Below are positions 35,399-46,329 of a stretch of DNA of 64,000 nucleotides, piece after piece. The stretch spans positions 33,517,858 through 33,581,857 of the forward strand of contig NC_083598.1 of NCBI RefSeq assembly GCF_020882245.1. The letters run 5' to 3'. The number at the start of each line of letters is the position of its first letter. The stretch's first letter is position 1. A model generated the notes under the pieces. That model saw nothing but the letters and a program-made list of their open reading frames with translations, ran no database searches and was not told where the DNA came from. The DNA comes from Rhopalosiphum padi (lineage: Eukaryota > Arthropoda > Insecta > Hemiptera > Aphididae). Position numbers and translations under genes: made by a program.

Positions 35399-38300
35399 TA
35401 TATTAAAGTTAAAAATAATAATAACGATAATTATTTGCGAAATTGTTTTTATTATATTACTATATAAGGCTAATAGTATTAATTTGTTTTAAATAATAAA
35501 AATTAAAAATGTGTCATGAATAATTTAAATTAGAAATTTAAAACGAAAAATAAATTTTAAATTTATCAACATTTGTATAGTCAAATTGCTAAATAATACG
35601 AGTAAAGTCAAATTTTGAATAAGTTATTAGCGTGATACAATGGGGTAATTGATTCTTTGGCAAAATATAATCTAATAAAAATAATTATAATTCTAATTTT
35701 TTCTCAAGAAATCTAAACGTAAATAGTGTAATACAAATTATAAAAACTATAGGTTCATTTCTATGTTATAGGTACTAACTAAGTAGGTAATATAACTTTA
35801 ACTAAAAAAAAGTAACTTTTAAACAGTGATTTTCATTATTTCTCAAACGTGTAATTCCACAAAAACGAAATACAATTTATTCTATTTATTATTTATTTAA
35901 TTCAATTTCCTTGCAAAGAAATACTGTGCTTACTGAAGTACATTCATAAACAATTAACTCGACCTCTACGGAATATTAAACTTTGTAACCATTAATTATT
36001 GTGAAGGATATTTACTAGCTCAATAATGATAATAATAATAATAATAATATATTTCATGTATGATGAAATATTTTATTGGTTAATTACAATAATAAATAAA
36101 CAATACAAGATTATTGTGTTGATGTGTTTTCTTAAACTTAAGTTTACCATTTTAAATCATGATTTATTCGTTAAATTTGGAAAACAGTTCCAATGAAATT
36201 TTATTTCAGATAGGTATAATACTTAGTTTAATTAATTGTAATTTAATCAATTTTGATTTTACTTACCTGACCTACTGTAATTACTTACAAAATATTATGT
36301 TCTATCCAAATCTGGAGTTCAAAATAAGTATGACCATTAAAAAAAAAATAAACATGTTATTGTGCAATATACATGCACAAAATGAAAAAGCTAATAATTG
36401 TAAAAAATAAAAAAACCATAAAAAAATTTGTATTTCAATATATCAAAAATCCCGTTTTAATTGATTACACTGCGCAGAAATAATTCGTAATACTATTAAG
36501 TATTAATATAAACATACTGTAGTGATTTTAGTACGTTATTTAAATAATAAATTCTATTAAGGAGAATTCATGAATAAATATTTTCAAATTATACTGAACT
36601 TGATCATCAAATGATCCAAATCCCTCAAATTTTCTTCAACATTTATTATTAAAATTGTATTTAAGTAGAATAAAATTTTTTCATAATTTTAAATTCTAAA
36701 ATATTACAAAGAAAATATAAAGATTTATTTAATAGTGCAATTTATTGTTTTCCATTTCAACAAACACAAATTTCAATATTATCAAACAAAATTGTATACA
36801 TTTTTTGATCTAAAAATGATAAAAGTTGCTTAAAAATATTATTACACGTACAATTCAACATACATAATACTAAAAATGACCTATTTTTCAATGTTAAATT
36901 TATTGACATTTATTTATATATATTAATTACTATTATAGAGTGTCACTTCATATTTTCAACTTTTATATCAATTGATGATGTTAACTATTGTTACTTTTAG
37001 AGCAGTATATACAAAACAAAAGAAAAAAGAAAACTTAATCGAAAAATCAACATTATGTTTCTCCAATTGGAATGTTCAATGCTTTAAACCAAAAAAATGA
37101 TTTGAAAATAATATAATTATCATGCGTTAGATTGGTTTTTTTGAAGTGCATAAAAAATTTAAGCGTGCATGAAAAATTTTAAAAATGAAATATTTTTAAA
37201 TAATGTATGTGCGATTGGAAATTATTTTAATCGGAGGACAAAAGTATCATAAATATTATTATCGAGGTTTCCTCGGGGGACTGCGATGAACTAAAATGTG
37301 TGCGATGAGTTAACAAAAAAAAAAAAATTGATGTATGTTACCGAAATAATTGTCATTGAATTGTCGCGAATCATTAATGAGTACATCTGTGTATAAATAT
37401 ATAGTGACCAGGTATATGTTTTACAGACAAAATGAACAAGTAACAAATAATTTATTTATGTTTTTTTTTCGTAAGCATTTTTATGCTCAACAATTTTTTT
37501 TGGATTTTCAATCAGGATTATTTTTTTGTTGATTTACACAATGAAAAACTGTTTTAACATTTTTCAAAACTAAAATAAAATTAGTTGGTAAATAATAATA
37601 CCTATTTATTATAAATGCTTAATATTATTAATTTGAACTAATCAAAATTTCAAAAATGCATTAATTAATTATACAAAAAAGAGATACAGAAAAATATTCT
37701 ATTTCCACCATCGTAAAACAAGCAACTCAAATAATAAAAACTTAGAATATATAAGAATGAGAGATTAGATATTATTGTTTTAAAAGTAATTTAGAATAAT
37801 TATAATATCGTCAATATAAATAAAAATAAAAGTATTTTGTTTTTCAGTGTCGGTTTTAGTAAAAGACATCTACATGAATATGTTCAATATTACGGATTAA
37901 TATTGCATAACCGAAGCTTTGATATAGTATGGTTACTCTAATGGTTACTGGTGTCCTAATTATAGTAAAAAGTGATTCTATTAATAGTAAACAAGTATTA
38001 TGTAAAAAAAGTATAGTTTTTTAATATTTTTCTTACATACATTTTCATTATAAAACACATTTTTTAATCATGATGATAATTTTTAATTTTCACTTTGTTG
38101 AAAGATAATAACTTATATCGTTACTAATTTCTTATTTTATATTTTAAATTATTTTTTTGAGAATCTGTATTTATAAATAGAATTTTTATCGATAAACTTA
38201 TTAGTTTTAAATATCTAAGATCGTAAAAAATATACATTTTTTATCAGGCTACTTCCTATAGCAATCTATTCTACTCATAAAAATATACTAAATATACTAA

Positions 38301-40158
38301 AAAAATATCATCTTAGTATAAATAAAAATTCCCAGAAGAATATTTTAATTCAAAATATTAAATTAAAAACATCGTTTGTCGTTTAAAAAAATTAAAAAGT
38401 CATTAAAATTGATAACTCTTTTTCGAATATATTTTTTTATAATAATTTTATACTACGTAAATAAAATATTTTTAACAATTTTAATATATTTTCAGATAAT
38501 TAGTGTTCATTGTTCAAATGTTCAAAGAATAAAAGTAATCAGTATAGTGGGTACCAAAAAATGTAATGGTTTTATTTTTTTTTATGTAGGTTGGTACCTA
38601 TAATTCTTTCTAAGATAGGTGCATATTTTTTTATTCTTAAACGAGCAACCTGATAAGGTTAGAACAGCAGAGTATAACATAAGTACGATAGTATGAAAAA
38701 CAAAACGTCGAGTATGTTAAGAAATTTGAAACGGGACGCAGCAGCAATAAAAATACAAATATTGGACCCCCATGTTAAGTTTTACAACCACCCGACTCAC
38801 AAGTCTACCGTATATTTGATATTTATGAACAAAATGTGACGCATGTGCACAACCTTTACACTATCGGTGTTGGTCACTATAAATAAAGTAAAATATTATA
38901 ATCTAAAATAGATTAAAAGTGTTTCAAAACACCTTTTATCAAGACAATAAAAACAATAACGTAATGTTTATTATAATTTATTTTATATAGGATCCATTTT
39001 TGAATAGGTACTCATAATAGTTATAATATAATATGATTATCTATTAAAATATAAACAATATTTTATTTGAATCTAAGAAAATCTAGTAATGGTTAAATTT
39101 TTTAATTAATGATCAAAATTTTGAGTCAAATATCTACACAAAAAGTCCTACAATTTGTAAATGAATCAGAAATTAGGTATAGTATTTTGAAGTATATATT
39201 TATATTTAAAAAAATTGTAATTATTATGCGTGATTAAGTCAAGTGTATATTAAGTTTCAATTACCTGTCTATGATTTGGAAATACAATTTCTCTTGAATA
39301 ATATTGTAGTAATTGTACGTTAATTTTGTGGATAAACTTTATAATTTTTGAAACACAATGTATTATTATTATATTTTTAATTAATTATTGTGTAATTTAA
39401 TAAGCTAAAAGATTATCCTAATATACTCATTTATATTTTTATTTAAATTTAATCGTATAACTTGGGTAGACATATGCTTTTGCGAATTTTTATTAGTTTG
39501 TTAAAAAACTGAATGGATTATACCGAAATGTGTTTCATGACCTAACTTATTAAATTTTGCATATTATTATGGTATATATTTGCATTTATAGGACATATTT
39601 TAGGATTTAGTTCATTTTTAATGCATATTGTTGCATATTATTTTTGAAATTAAATACCTACTAAAAACATAAAAATTAAATTATTTTTCACATTTTAAAA
39701 AACATCAAACATTTTATTTTATTTTCAGATAAAAGAAAAATTATAAAACTGACCGCTATATCTACCATGATAAATATTTTTCATTATTATTTTTCATTTT
39801 TTGTTTGATATTTTATGTACAGGTATTAATTTTTTTTTTGTATAATATATTTTGTTAATTTCTAGAACATTTTAGAAAACAAGTATTAAGTTGGTTTTTA
39901 ATGTATATTAAAGAGAGAGTTCTCCACGCTAACTTAATTATGATGTATTGATGTCTTAGAATTTGTGGTTAGTATAGTATAATTAGGTACTATACGTTCT
40001 GTCTGGTGATTTAATATTGCACACCAGTTTATTAAATTATTATTATAACTACTATGTGTCCATCGAAAGCTATTTTATTTACATTGACTGACAAGTGGGC
40101 CATCGATGTTACTGTGTCTATGTCATACACAAAGAACACAATATTCGTGTGATGTAAA
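35396..40158. other. AT-rich desert left of the LINE
   Basis: No supported gene. A modestly GC-richer patch at about 38690-38880 has no visible splice or coding structure. Frames at 36159-36410, 37350-37532 and 38376-38603 plus are AT-driven. Confidence 0.55.
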
Positions 40159-40170
40159 TCAGTGTAAATA
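40159..40170. repeat. left target-site duplication of the LINE
   Basis: TCAGTGTAAATA, identical to 45958-45969, directly next to the element's A-rich 3' end. Confidence 0.88.
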
Positions 40171-40356
40171 TAATTATTTTTTTTTTTTTTTTTATTGGAA
40201 AAAAAAAAAAGAGGCTTCAACAACTGAGGTTATTAGCCTTGTAGGTGTTACATAGTGAGTGTTACATTAATTTTGAATTATAAAATACAAGTTATAGCAT
40301 ATAAATATTTTTGAGACATATAAAATTTTCATAATGTACATGTTGAAAATAATGAT

Positions 40357-43300
40357 TTATAAGTTATTTATAATATTAATTTTTGTGAGGAAATTTAATG
40401 TTTTTGTGCTGTAGTCTTCATTTAGTGCTTCTTCTAGGTTGCCTGGTATCGATAGTGAGTTTCGTATGTTTTGGAATGATGGGCAGTCTTGGATGATATG
40501 CTGTATGGATAGGTTTTCATGACATTCTTCGCAAATAGGTGGTGGGTCTTTACTTATTAGAAAAGCATGTGTCAGAAAAGAATGTCCAATTCTTAGTCTG
40601 GTTAGAGCAACTTCGTGTCGTCTGCTTAGGTTTTGCGGGATGTGCCACTTTTTTGTGCATTTTTTAATCTTTTTAAGTTTATTGGAAGGTGGAACGGAAT
40701 CCCAGTGGCTTTGCCATACCATGTTTGTTTTTTGTCTAATTGATAGTATTATGTCATTAACTGGGATGTCAGTGATTGTTGGGAGGGCGATTGTTTTGGT
40801 TGCTTTATCTGCTGACATGTCGGCCATTTCATTACCGGCAATACCCATATGTGATGGAACCCACATAAATTCAATTTTTTTTGTTGTAAGGAATAATTCA
40901 TTTTGGATGTTTTGGGTTATTTCATTGGACGAAAATGGGTTTTGAAGAGCCTGGAGAGCACTTAGAGAGTCGCTAATTATGAGTATGCAGTTATTTGAGA
41001 TTGTCAGCTTTGTTAGTTTGATTGCCTCTAATATGGCGTAATTTTCTGCAGAGAAATTGCTGCTTTCTGGAGGGAGTTTATGTAAGATTTTGGTTTCATC
41101 CATGATGATTGCAAAGCCTGTTCCATGGGTGGATTTGGAACCATCGGTGTAAATTTGTAAGAAGTTAGGATATTTGTTTTGGATAATTTCTTTAAAATGG
41201 GACGTGATAATTAATGGGTTTGTTTCGTGTTTATTGTACATTGTTAACTCAGTGTTGAGTTGAATTTTCCAATTCCAAGGTGGACATTTTGGGAATGTTA
41301 TTTTATTTTTGACAGATGTGTGGATTTTGAATTTGTTGCATAAGAGGGAGAAGGTGTCCTGTATGGATGGAATTTGTTTTCTGATCATGTTGGTTGGATT
41401 TGTATTTTGGTTGTTAAACGTGTGGTTGTATCCTATATGATTAGGGGTGCTTCTCCTTTTGATGCCATAGTTAAGTATATCTTTTTCTCTAAGGAGTTTA
41501 AGGGGCAATTCTCCGGCGTAACATAGAATGCTGTCGATGGGGCTTGTTCTGAATGCACCTATTGATATACGAATTCCCTCATTGTGGATTGGATCTAATA
41601 TCTTGAGTAGATTTTCACTGGCTGTGTTATAAATGATTGACCCATAATTTATTTGTGATAGTATTAGTGATTTATATATGTTTAGAAGGCATTTGGTGTC
41701 AGCCCCCCAAGTGTGGTGGGAAAGTGTTTTCATTATGTTCATCTTGGTTTTACAAGAGCTTTTGAGTTTTTTGAGATGGTGAGTCCATTTTAGTTTATGA
41801 TCGAAGATAATACCTAATATGCGTAGTGATTTACAAAAGGGTATTTCGGAGTCTTTGAGGAATAATTTGTGATTCCCTATCGTACGAGTGTGAAAAGATA
41901 TACATTGGCTTTTCCCTGGGGAGAATTTGAAGCCAGTCTTATTTGACCAGCTTTGGAGGGTGTTGAGTGCTTGTTGCAGTATTTCCACTGTGATTTTAAT
42001 GTCTTGTCCGCTGCAATAAATATGGCAGTCATCGGCAAATAATAGATGTTTTGTAGGTTTAGGTATTTCTTTAAATATATTATTGATGGCTAGCAGAAAC
42101 ATTGTTACACTGATTACTGAGCCTTGGGGGAGGCCATTTTCAGTTAGGTAGCTGTTTGATAGTTTATTGTGGGCTTTGACTTGTATTGTACGATTATTTA
42201 GAAAATTTTGGAGGAACTGGAACATTTTACCATTTATTCCACATTCTTGAATGATTTTAAGGACTCTATTTCGCCATACCATATCATAAGCTTTTTCCAG
42301 ATCTAAGGCTATTAGTATTAGGTGTTGATTCTGGTTTTTGGCGTTAGTTATGTCCGTATGTAAAGAAGAAAGAGTGTCAAGGGTTGAATGGTTACGGCGA
42401 AATCCACATTGTTCGTTTGTTATTATGTTAGATGTCTCCAAGTACCAAACGAAGCGTTTGTTTACCATTTTTTCCATTATTTTGCTTAGCGTATTGATGA
42501 GGGATAGGGGCCTATAGTTAGCGGTGTCAAATTTATTTTTATTCGGTTTTGGGATCGGTATAACGATTGCTTTGCGCCATTGGTCTGGGTATACTCCTTT
42601 ATCCCATATTCTGTTATAAATTTTAAGAAGAGTTTCGTGACCTAACTTTGGAAGATTATGAATGAAAGAATATGGTATCCCGTCTGGACCTGGACTTTTG
42701 CTTTTGCATCTTGATAGAGCGTTGTGTAGTTCCGTTATATTGAAGGGTTGATTGAGCGTGTTTTCTTGATGATGGAAATTGAGTTCGAGGTCCCTTTTAA
42801 TATTTGCTTCTGTTTTTTGTTTGAAATTTATAAATTCATATTCATAATTTGAGTTGCAGCTATTTTTAGTAAAGTGATGGGCAAATGCCTCGGATATATC
42901 CGTGGGGGATGATAGTGAGATACCATTATGGTTTAAATTGAAGGGTAATGATTGGTGAGGTATTCCTTTGATGGCTTTGATTTTGTTCCACATGTCCGTT
43001 GGAGATGAGCTTGAGTTTATTGAGTTTGTGTATTTTTGCCAAGATTCAGTTTTACTTTTTTTTGTGATATATTTTGCTTGTGCTCGAAATTTCTTGAGAG
43101 TTATGTGGTCATCGATAGATTTGGTCTTTTTAAATTTGTTTAATGATTTTTTGTAGGCTCTAATAGCTGAATTACATTCCTTGTTCCACCATGGAACTGT
43201 TTTCTTTTGTTTTGTGGTATTTATTTTGCCAATGGTCAGCTTAGCGGCCTTTAATATAGTGTTAGAAAAATTATCGATCATTGAGTTTATTTCGGTTTGG

Positions 43301-44073
43301 TTGGATGAATTTCTTAGGTTAATTGGGTGATCAATGAGATCTTGGCTTATGATGTCTCGGTAAAGTTCCCAATTTGGGTTTTTTAAGTTCCAGCGGTCGA
43401 GTGAAGGGGTTGAAGTTAATTGTTCAAGGATTTTTATGGAAATTGGCCAGTGGTCGCTGCTGCTATACTCATTTAGTACGTTCCATTCTGTTTTAGGGGC
43501 AAAAGAACTATTTGTTATTGTGAGATCTATAGCTGAAAAAGAGTTATGGGCTGCATTGTGACGGGTGTAATCTCCAGTGTTTAATAAAATTAGGTGTTCA
43601 TTTTCTATGAATTTTTCCATGGTTTTGCCTCTTTGGTCTGTGTGATGCGATCCCCACATTTGATTGCGGCTGTTAAAATCTCCGAGAAAAATAAAAGGTT
43701 TAGGTAATTGTTTGATGATATCATTGAGATCGTTTAGTGTTAAATTGGTACTGTCCGGTAGGTAAATATTGCAAATGCATAAGGGAGTTTTTAGGCGTAT
43801 AGAGACAGCTATTACTTCAAGTGGAGATTGAATGTGTATTTCCGTGCTTTCGATGAGATCAGAGGTAAAAATCGCGACTCCGCCGCTGGCTCGAAGGTTC
43901 GTTTGACGGTTTTTGAAGAATCCGTTGTATCCTCGTATGGGAAAGGTGGTGTCAGGTCTTAGGTTAGTCTCTTGAAAACAGAAGGCTATAGGTTGGATGA
44001 CATTTTTGGCACGGTGGATTTCGGTGTAGTGTTTTGTTAGTCCATTTATATTCCATTGAATAATTGAGTCCAT
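40357..44073 (-). CDS. LINE ORF2: endonuclease, reverse transcriptase, RNase H
   Basis: The protein has 1238 residues. Residues 1-215 form an APE-type endonuclease with N8, E35 (FQETN), D132/N134 (GDFN) and D207-H208 (SSDHWP), which nicks target DNA. Residues about 450-790 form the reverse transcriptase, with D591 (LDLEKAYD), GLPQGS at 647-652 and the catalytic FADD at 679-682. Residues about 970-1095 form an RNase H with D977 (YTDGS), E1010, D1035 (SDS) and D1085, plus H1075 in VPSHMG. Residues 1181-1197 carry a Cys-X2-Cys-X7-His-X4-Cys zinc motif before the C-terminus. All catalytic residues are present and there is no stop or frameshift. The protein would carry out target-primed reverse transcription of its own RNA. 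Translation after ORF1 across the 86-nt gap implies reinitiation or a similar route. Confidence 0.95.
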   Translation of the reverse strand: MDSIIQWNINGLTKHYTEIHRAKNVIQPIAFCFQETNLRPDTTFPIRGYNGFFKNRQTNLRASGGVAIFTSDLIESTEIHIQSPLEVIAVSIRLKTPLCICNIYLPDSTNLTLNDLNDIIKQLPKPFIFLGDFNSRNQMWGSHHTDQRGKTMEKFIENEHLILLNTGDYTRHNAAHNSFSAIDLTITNSSFAPKTEWNVLNEYSSSDHWPISIKILEQLTSTPSLDRWNLKNPNWELYRDIISQDLIDHPINLRNSSNQTEINSMIDNFSNTILKAAKLTIGKINTTKQKKTVPWWNKECNSAIRAYKKSLNKFKKTKSIDDHITLKKFRAQAKYITKKSKTESWQKYTNSINSSSSPTDMWNKIKAIKGIPHQSLPFNLNHNGISLSSPTDISEAFAHHFTKNSCNSNYEYEFINFKQKTEANIKRDLELNFHHQENTLNQPFNITELHNALSRCKSKSPGPDGIPYSFIHNLPKLGHETLLKIYNRIWDKGVYPDQWRKAIVIPIPKPNKNKFDTANYRPLSLINTLSKIMEKMVNKRFVWYLETSNIITNEQCGFRRNHSTLDTLSSLHTDITNAKNQNQHLILIALDLEKAYDMVWRNRVLKIIQECGINGKMFQFLQNFLNNRTIQVKAHNKLSNSYLTENGLPQGSVISVTMFLLAINNIFKEIPKPTKHLLFADDCHIYCSGQDIKITVEILQQALNTLQSWSNKTGFKFSPGKSQCISFHTRTIGNHKLFLKDSEIPFCKSLRILGIIFDHKLKWTHHLKKLKSSCKTKMNIMKTLSHHTWGADTKCLLNIYKSLILSQINYGSIIYNTASENLLKILDPIHNEGIRISIGAFRTSPIDSILCYAGELPLKLLREKDILNYGIKRRSTPNHIGYNHTFNNQNTNPTNMIRKQIPSIQDTFSLLCNKFKIHTSVKNKITFPKCPPWNWKIQLNTELTMYNKHETNPLIITSHFKEIIQNKYPNFLQIYTDGSKSTHGTGFAIIMDETKILHKLPPESSNFSAENYAILEAIKLTKLTISNNCILIISDSLSALQALQNPFSSNEITQNIQNELFLTTKKIEFMWVPSHMGIAGNEMADMSADKATKTIALPTITDIPVNDIILSIRQKTNMVWQSHWDSVPPSNKLKKIKKCTKKWHIPQNLSRRHEVALTRLRIGHSFLTHAFLISKDPPPICEECHENLSIQHIIQDCPSFQNIRNSLSIPGNLEEALNEDYSTKTLNFLTKINIINNL

Positions 44074-44159
44074 GATTAAATTTTATAAAAGGTATAGAAA
44101 AGATTTGGGTGATTTTTTGGCGCGTGTGTTTTATTAGGTGTTTAAATTTAAATTGCACT

Positions 44160-45809
44160 TTATTGGAGAGGTTGGGTTTGGAAAAGCAAATTTGAAAGCT
44201 TTGTCAATCGTGTTTTCATTGATCTTTCTTTTGTTATATGCCTAATTTTATCAAGCAAGTCCATTAGAGTTGGTATGTTAGTATTTGCATTTTCAATAAG
44301 TGTGTGTATATTCATGGCTTTATTGTTGAAGTTGTTTAAGATATATTTGAATTGGAGATAAGTGACTGGTAGAGGGTCATTGGCCGTGAAGAATTCTATG
44401 ATTGGTTTGAGCCCTTCATCCAGCTTTGTATCTATGCTCTCTGAAGAATTTGAACGCGATTGTAGTTTGGGTTTTTTGGTTTTTTTTTCTTTATTAGTGG
44501 TGGAAGATGATAGTAAAAAATTTGGAGAGTTTGGAGGTTTAGAGGACGATGAGTCCGATTTCAGTCTTTTATGTGTTTCCTTAGGTGTACAGGACGCACT
44601 GCAAGGATTCGCAATGTGGCTTTGGGTTGAAGGGAAAACTTCAGTTTCTTCTAAAACTTCGTTCAAATCGTTTTCAGTTTGGTCAAGTTGTATATTATCT
44701 AGGGATGGGTTTGAGGGAGGGGGGATATTTTCAATTAATTCTGTTACGTCTTCAGTCGTGACATCAGACTTGTTTAAGTCATTTGTGTTGGATAGGGGAT
44801 TTTTTTCCGATTTGTCTTCGATATTTAATTTACAATTGTTTGTTGTGTGTCCAGTAGTTTTGCATAAAAAGCAAGTTAATACATCATCGGTAAAAAAAAT
44901 TCTGAACTGTGTTTCATTTAGTGAGATTACTAACGAATTTGGAAGTTTGTGTATATCTTCGTGTTTTAAAAATACTTGTCGTCGGAAACTCATAATATGT
45001 TCATAGCCTGCTATATTGATGCCAGCTTTAAGATGATTTATTTGTGATATGGGGTGTATATCGAGGTTTTTAAGGGCGTCTGTAATAGCTTGATTGGGAA
45101 TAGATGGGCATACATTTGATATGATGAATCTTTTGGCCGGGTTTAATAATCTACGTATTTGTATCGTATGTTCGTTTATATTGATTGTTTGTGTTGTTTG
45201 GATTAGATTATCGAGTATTTGTTTGCTGGACAAGAATATGCAGAACCGGTTATTAGATATTCTAGAAATAAAAGTTATGTTCTTAGGAGAGACGATTTTT
45301 CCTATTGCTAAAATATATTCTTTTTGAGGTATACCATCAATTGAATTAAACACTAGGGCTTGTTCGCGGCTTGGTATCTTTTCCGTGGCTACAGCGGTTG
45401 CGAAGTTTATAATGTTCGTGGTATTTAATGGAGATATTGTCGATCGGTCCATTATCGGCTGGTCATTAGTAAATGTATTATTAATTGCCCGAGAAGCGAT
45501 AGTGTCTGTGGTGTGTGTATTATCGGTTGACGATGTGGTTGTAGCGGAGAGTGGTGAAGGGGTCTTGATTGCGATGCGTGAGGCATGATTACTCGTTGGT
45601 GTGGAGGGGCCGCCGGTATTGTGTTCGGTGCCTGGCCCGACTTTATATTTAGATGATTGTAGATTCGACGCGGTTTTGTAAAGTGTTTTAGAAGAAGAAG
45701 TTGAGGTTGTAGTAGGTAAGATATTATTTTTGGTTTTGTTTAAGGTAGAAGTATTAGAACGGTTTGGTGTGAAATTTTTGGGCATATTGCCCGTTTGGTT
45801 TCTATTCAT
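44160..45809 (-). CDS. LINE ORF1: RNA-binding gag-like protein
   Basis: The protein has 549 residues. The first 140 are rich in Thr, Ser and Asn and look disordered. About residues 150-310 hold the structured part expected of Jockey-group ORF1 proteins, which contain RRM-like folds. A single CCHC knuckle follows at 313-326 (CFLCKTTGHTTNNC). The remainder is acidic and then Lys/Ser-rich (KKTKKPKLQSRSNSSES) before a helical C-terminus. The role known for such proteins is binding the element's RNA and forming the transposition particle. The ATG at 45809 is the first in the element after a 148-bp leader, and the frame is intact. I elements often carry more than one knuckle; only one is visible here. 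Confidence 0.9.
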   Translation of the reverse strand: MNRNQTGNMPKNFTPNRSNTSTLNKTKNNILPTTTSTSSSKTLYKTASNLQSSKYKVGPGTEHNTGGPSTPTSNHASRIAIKTPSPLSATTTSSTDNTHTTDTIASRAINNTFTNDQPIMDRSTISPLNTTNIINFATAVATEKIPSREQALVFNSIDGIPQKEYILAIGKIVSPKNITFISRISNNRFCIFLSSKQILDNLIQTTQTININEHTIQIRRLLNPAKRFIISNVCPSIPNQAITDALKNLDIHPISQINHLKAGINIAGYEHIMSFRRQVFLKHEDIHKLPNSLVISLNETQFRIFFTDDVLTCFLCKTTGHTTNNCKLNIEDKSEKNPLSNTNDLNKSDVTTEDVTELIENIPPPSNPSLDNIQLDQTENDLNEVLEETEVFPSTQSHIANPCSASCTPKETHKRLKSDSSSSKPPNSPNFLLSSSTTNKEKKTKKPKLQSRSNSSESIDTKLDEGLKPIIEFFTANDPLPVTYLQFKYILNNFNNKAMNIHTLIENANTNIPTLMDLLDKIRHITKERSMKTRLTKLSNLLFQTQPLQ

Positions 45810-45957
45810 TGCGTGAATATGCGACGGTTGGGCGTTATATTAATTAAAACATATTACCTTTCCAATCGGCGACGTAAATGTTGTGCTATCGAAAGCTATA
45901 AAACGTAAATTGCGATAAACACACGTGTTGCACTGTCGGGTGTCGAACACGAACTTG

Positions 45958-45969
45958 TCAGTGTAAATA
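45958..45969. repeat. right target-site duplication of the LINE
   Basis: TCAGTGTAAATA, identical to 40159-40170. It fixes the 5' end of the element at 45957 and shows the copy is not 5'-truncated. Confidence 0.88.
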
Positions 45970-46121
45970 GTATACGTTTAATACATATCTGCCGAGCCAA
46001 TCGTGTTGACAAATGGGATTTTAAAATGTATTAAAATATCAATAATAATTTTTGCGGTAGTTTAGAGTTAAAGTGCAAAACTGCCAAAACTATTTGAGTT
46101 ATATTCAAAATGTTGAGAAAT

Positions 46122-46123
<2 letters not shown>
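45970..46123. other. short segment between LINE and a long A tract
   Basis: This 154-bp stretch is the locus into which the LINE inserted. It runs straight into a 49-base A tract, so it could be the 3' part of an older retroposed sequence in the plus direction that the LINE split. No tRNA-like promoter boxes are visible, so I do not call it a SINE. Confidence 0.25.

Positions 46124-46172
<49 letters not shown>
46124..46172 (+). repeat. 49-base A homopolymer
   Basis: An uninterrupted A run, then TTTTTATTTATAA. It may be a retroposition tail. Its length in a finished assembly is uncertain. Confidence 0.85.
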
Positions 46173-46176
<4 letters not shown>

Positions 46177-46329
46177 TATTTATAATTTACACTAGAGCAA
46201 TAAAAATATAAAAAATGTAAATTTATATTTTTATATGTATATAATATAGTTTTTTTTAAGAGTTGTTTATAAAATTATTATTTTTTGTTTACGTTTCATC
46301 ATACCAAACACATTCTGTTAAAAATATTA

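Larger units (their letters stand above)
40171..45957 (-). mobile_element. complete LINE with RNase H, I-group-like, 5.79 kb
   Basis: An exact 12-bp target-site duplication, TCAGTGTAAATA, flanks the element at 40159-40170 and 45958-45969. It lies on the minus strand. The 5' end is at 45957, a 148-bp 5' UTR precedes ORF1 (45809-44160), an 86-nt gap leads to ORF2 (44073-40357), and a 186-bp 3' UTR ends in an A-rich tail (17 T on the plus strand at 40177-40193). Both frames are open without a break. The exact duplication and full length argue for recent insertion and possibly ongoing activity. Domain order (endonuclease, RT, RNase H) fits the I/Nimb/Loa branch of the Jockey superfamily. Plus-strand frames inside it, such as 44362-45006, are shadows. 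Confidence 0.92.

Noticed and set aside
40640..40945. 101-codon plus-strand frame
   Set aside because: Shadow of LINE ORF2 RNase H region.
44362..45006. 214-codon plus-strand frame
   Set aside because: Antisense to LINE ORF1, which has a CCHC knuckle and correct element context. The plus frame has no domain.
45970..46172. SINE with poly(A) tail
   Set aside because: The segment before the A tract has no A/B box promoter and no visible duplication, so it is left undefined.
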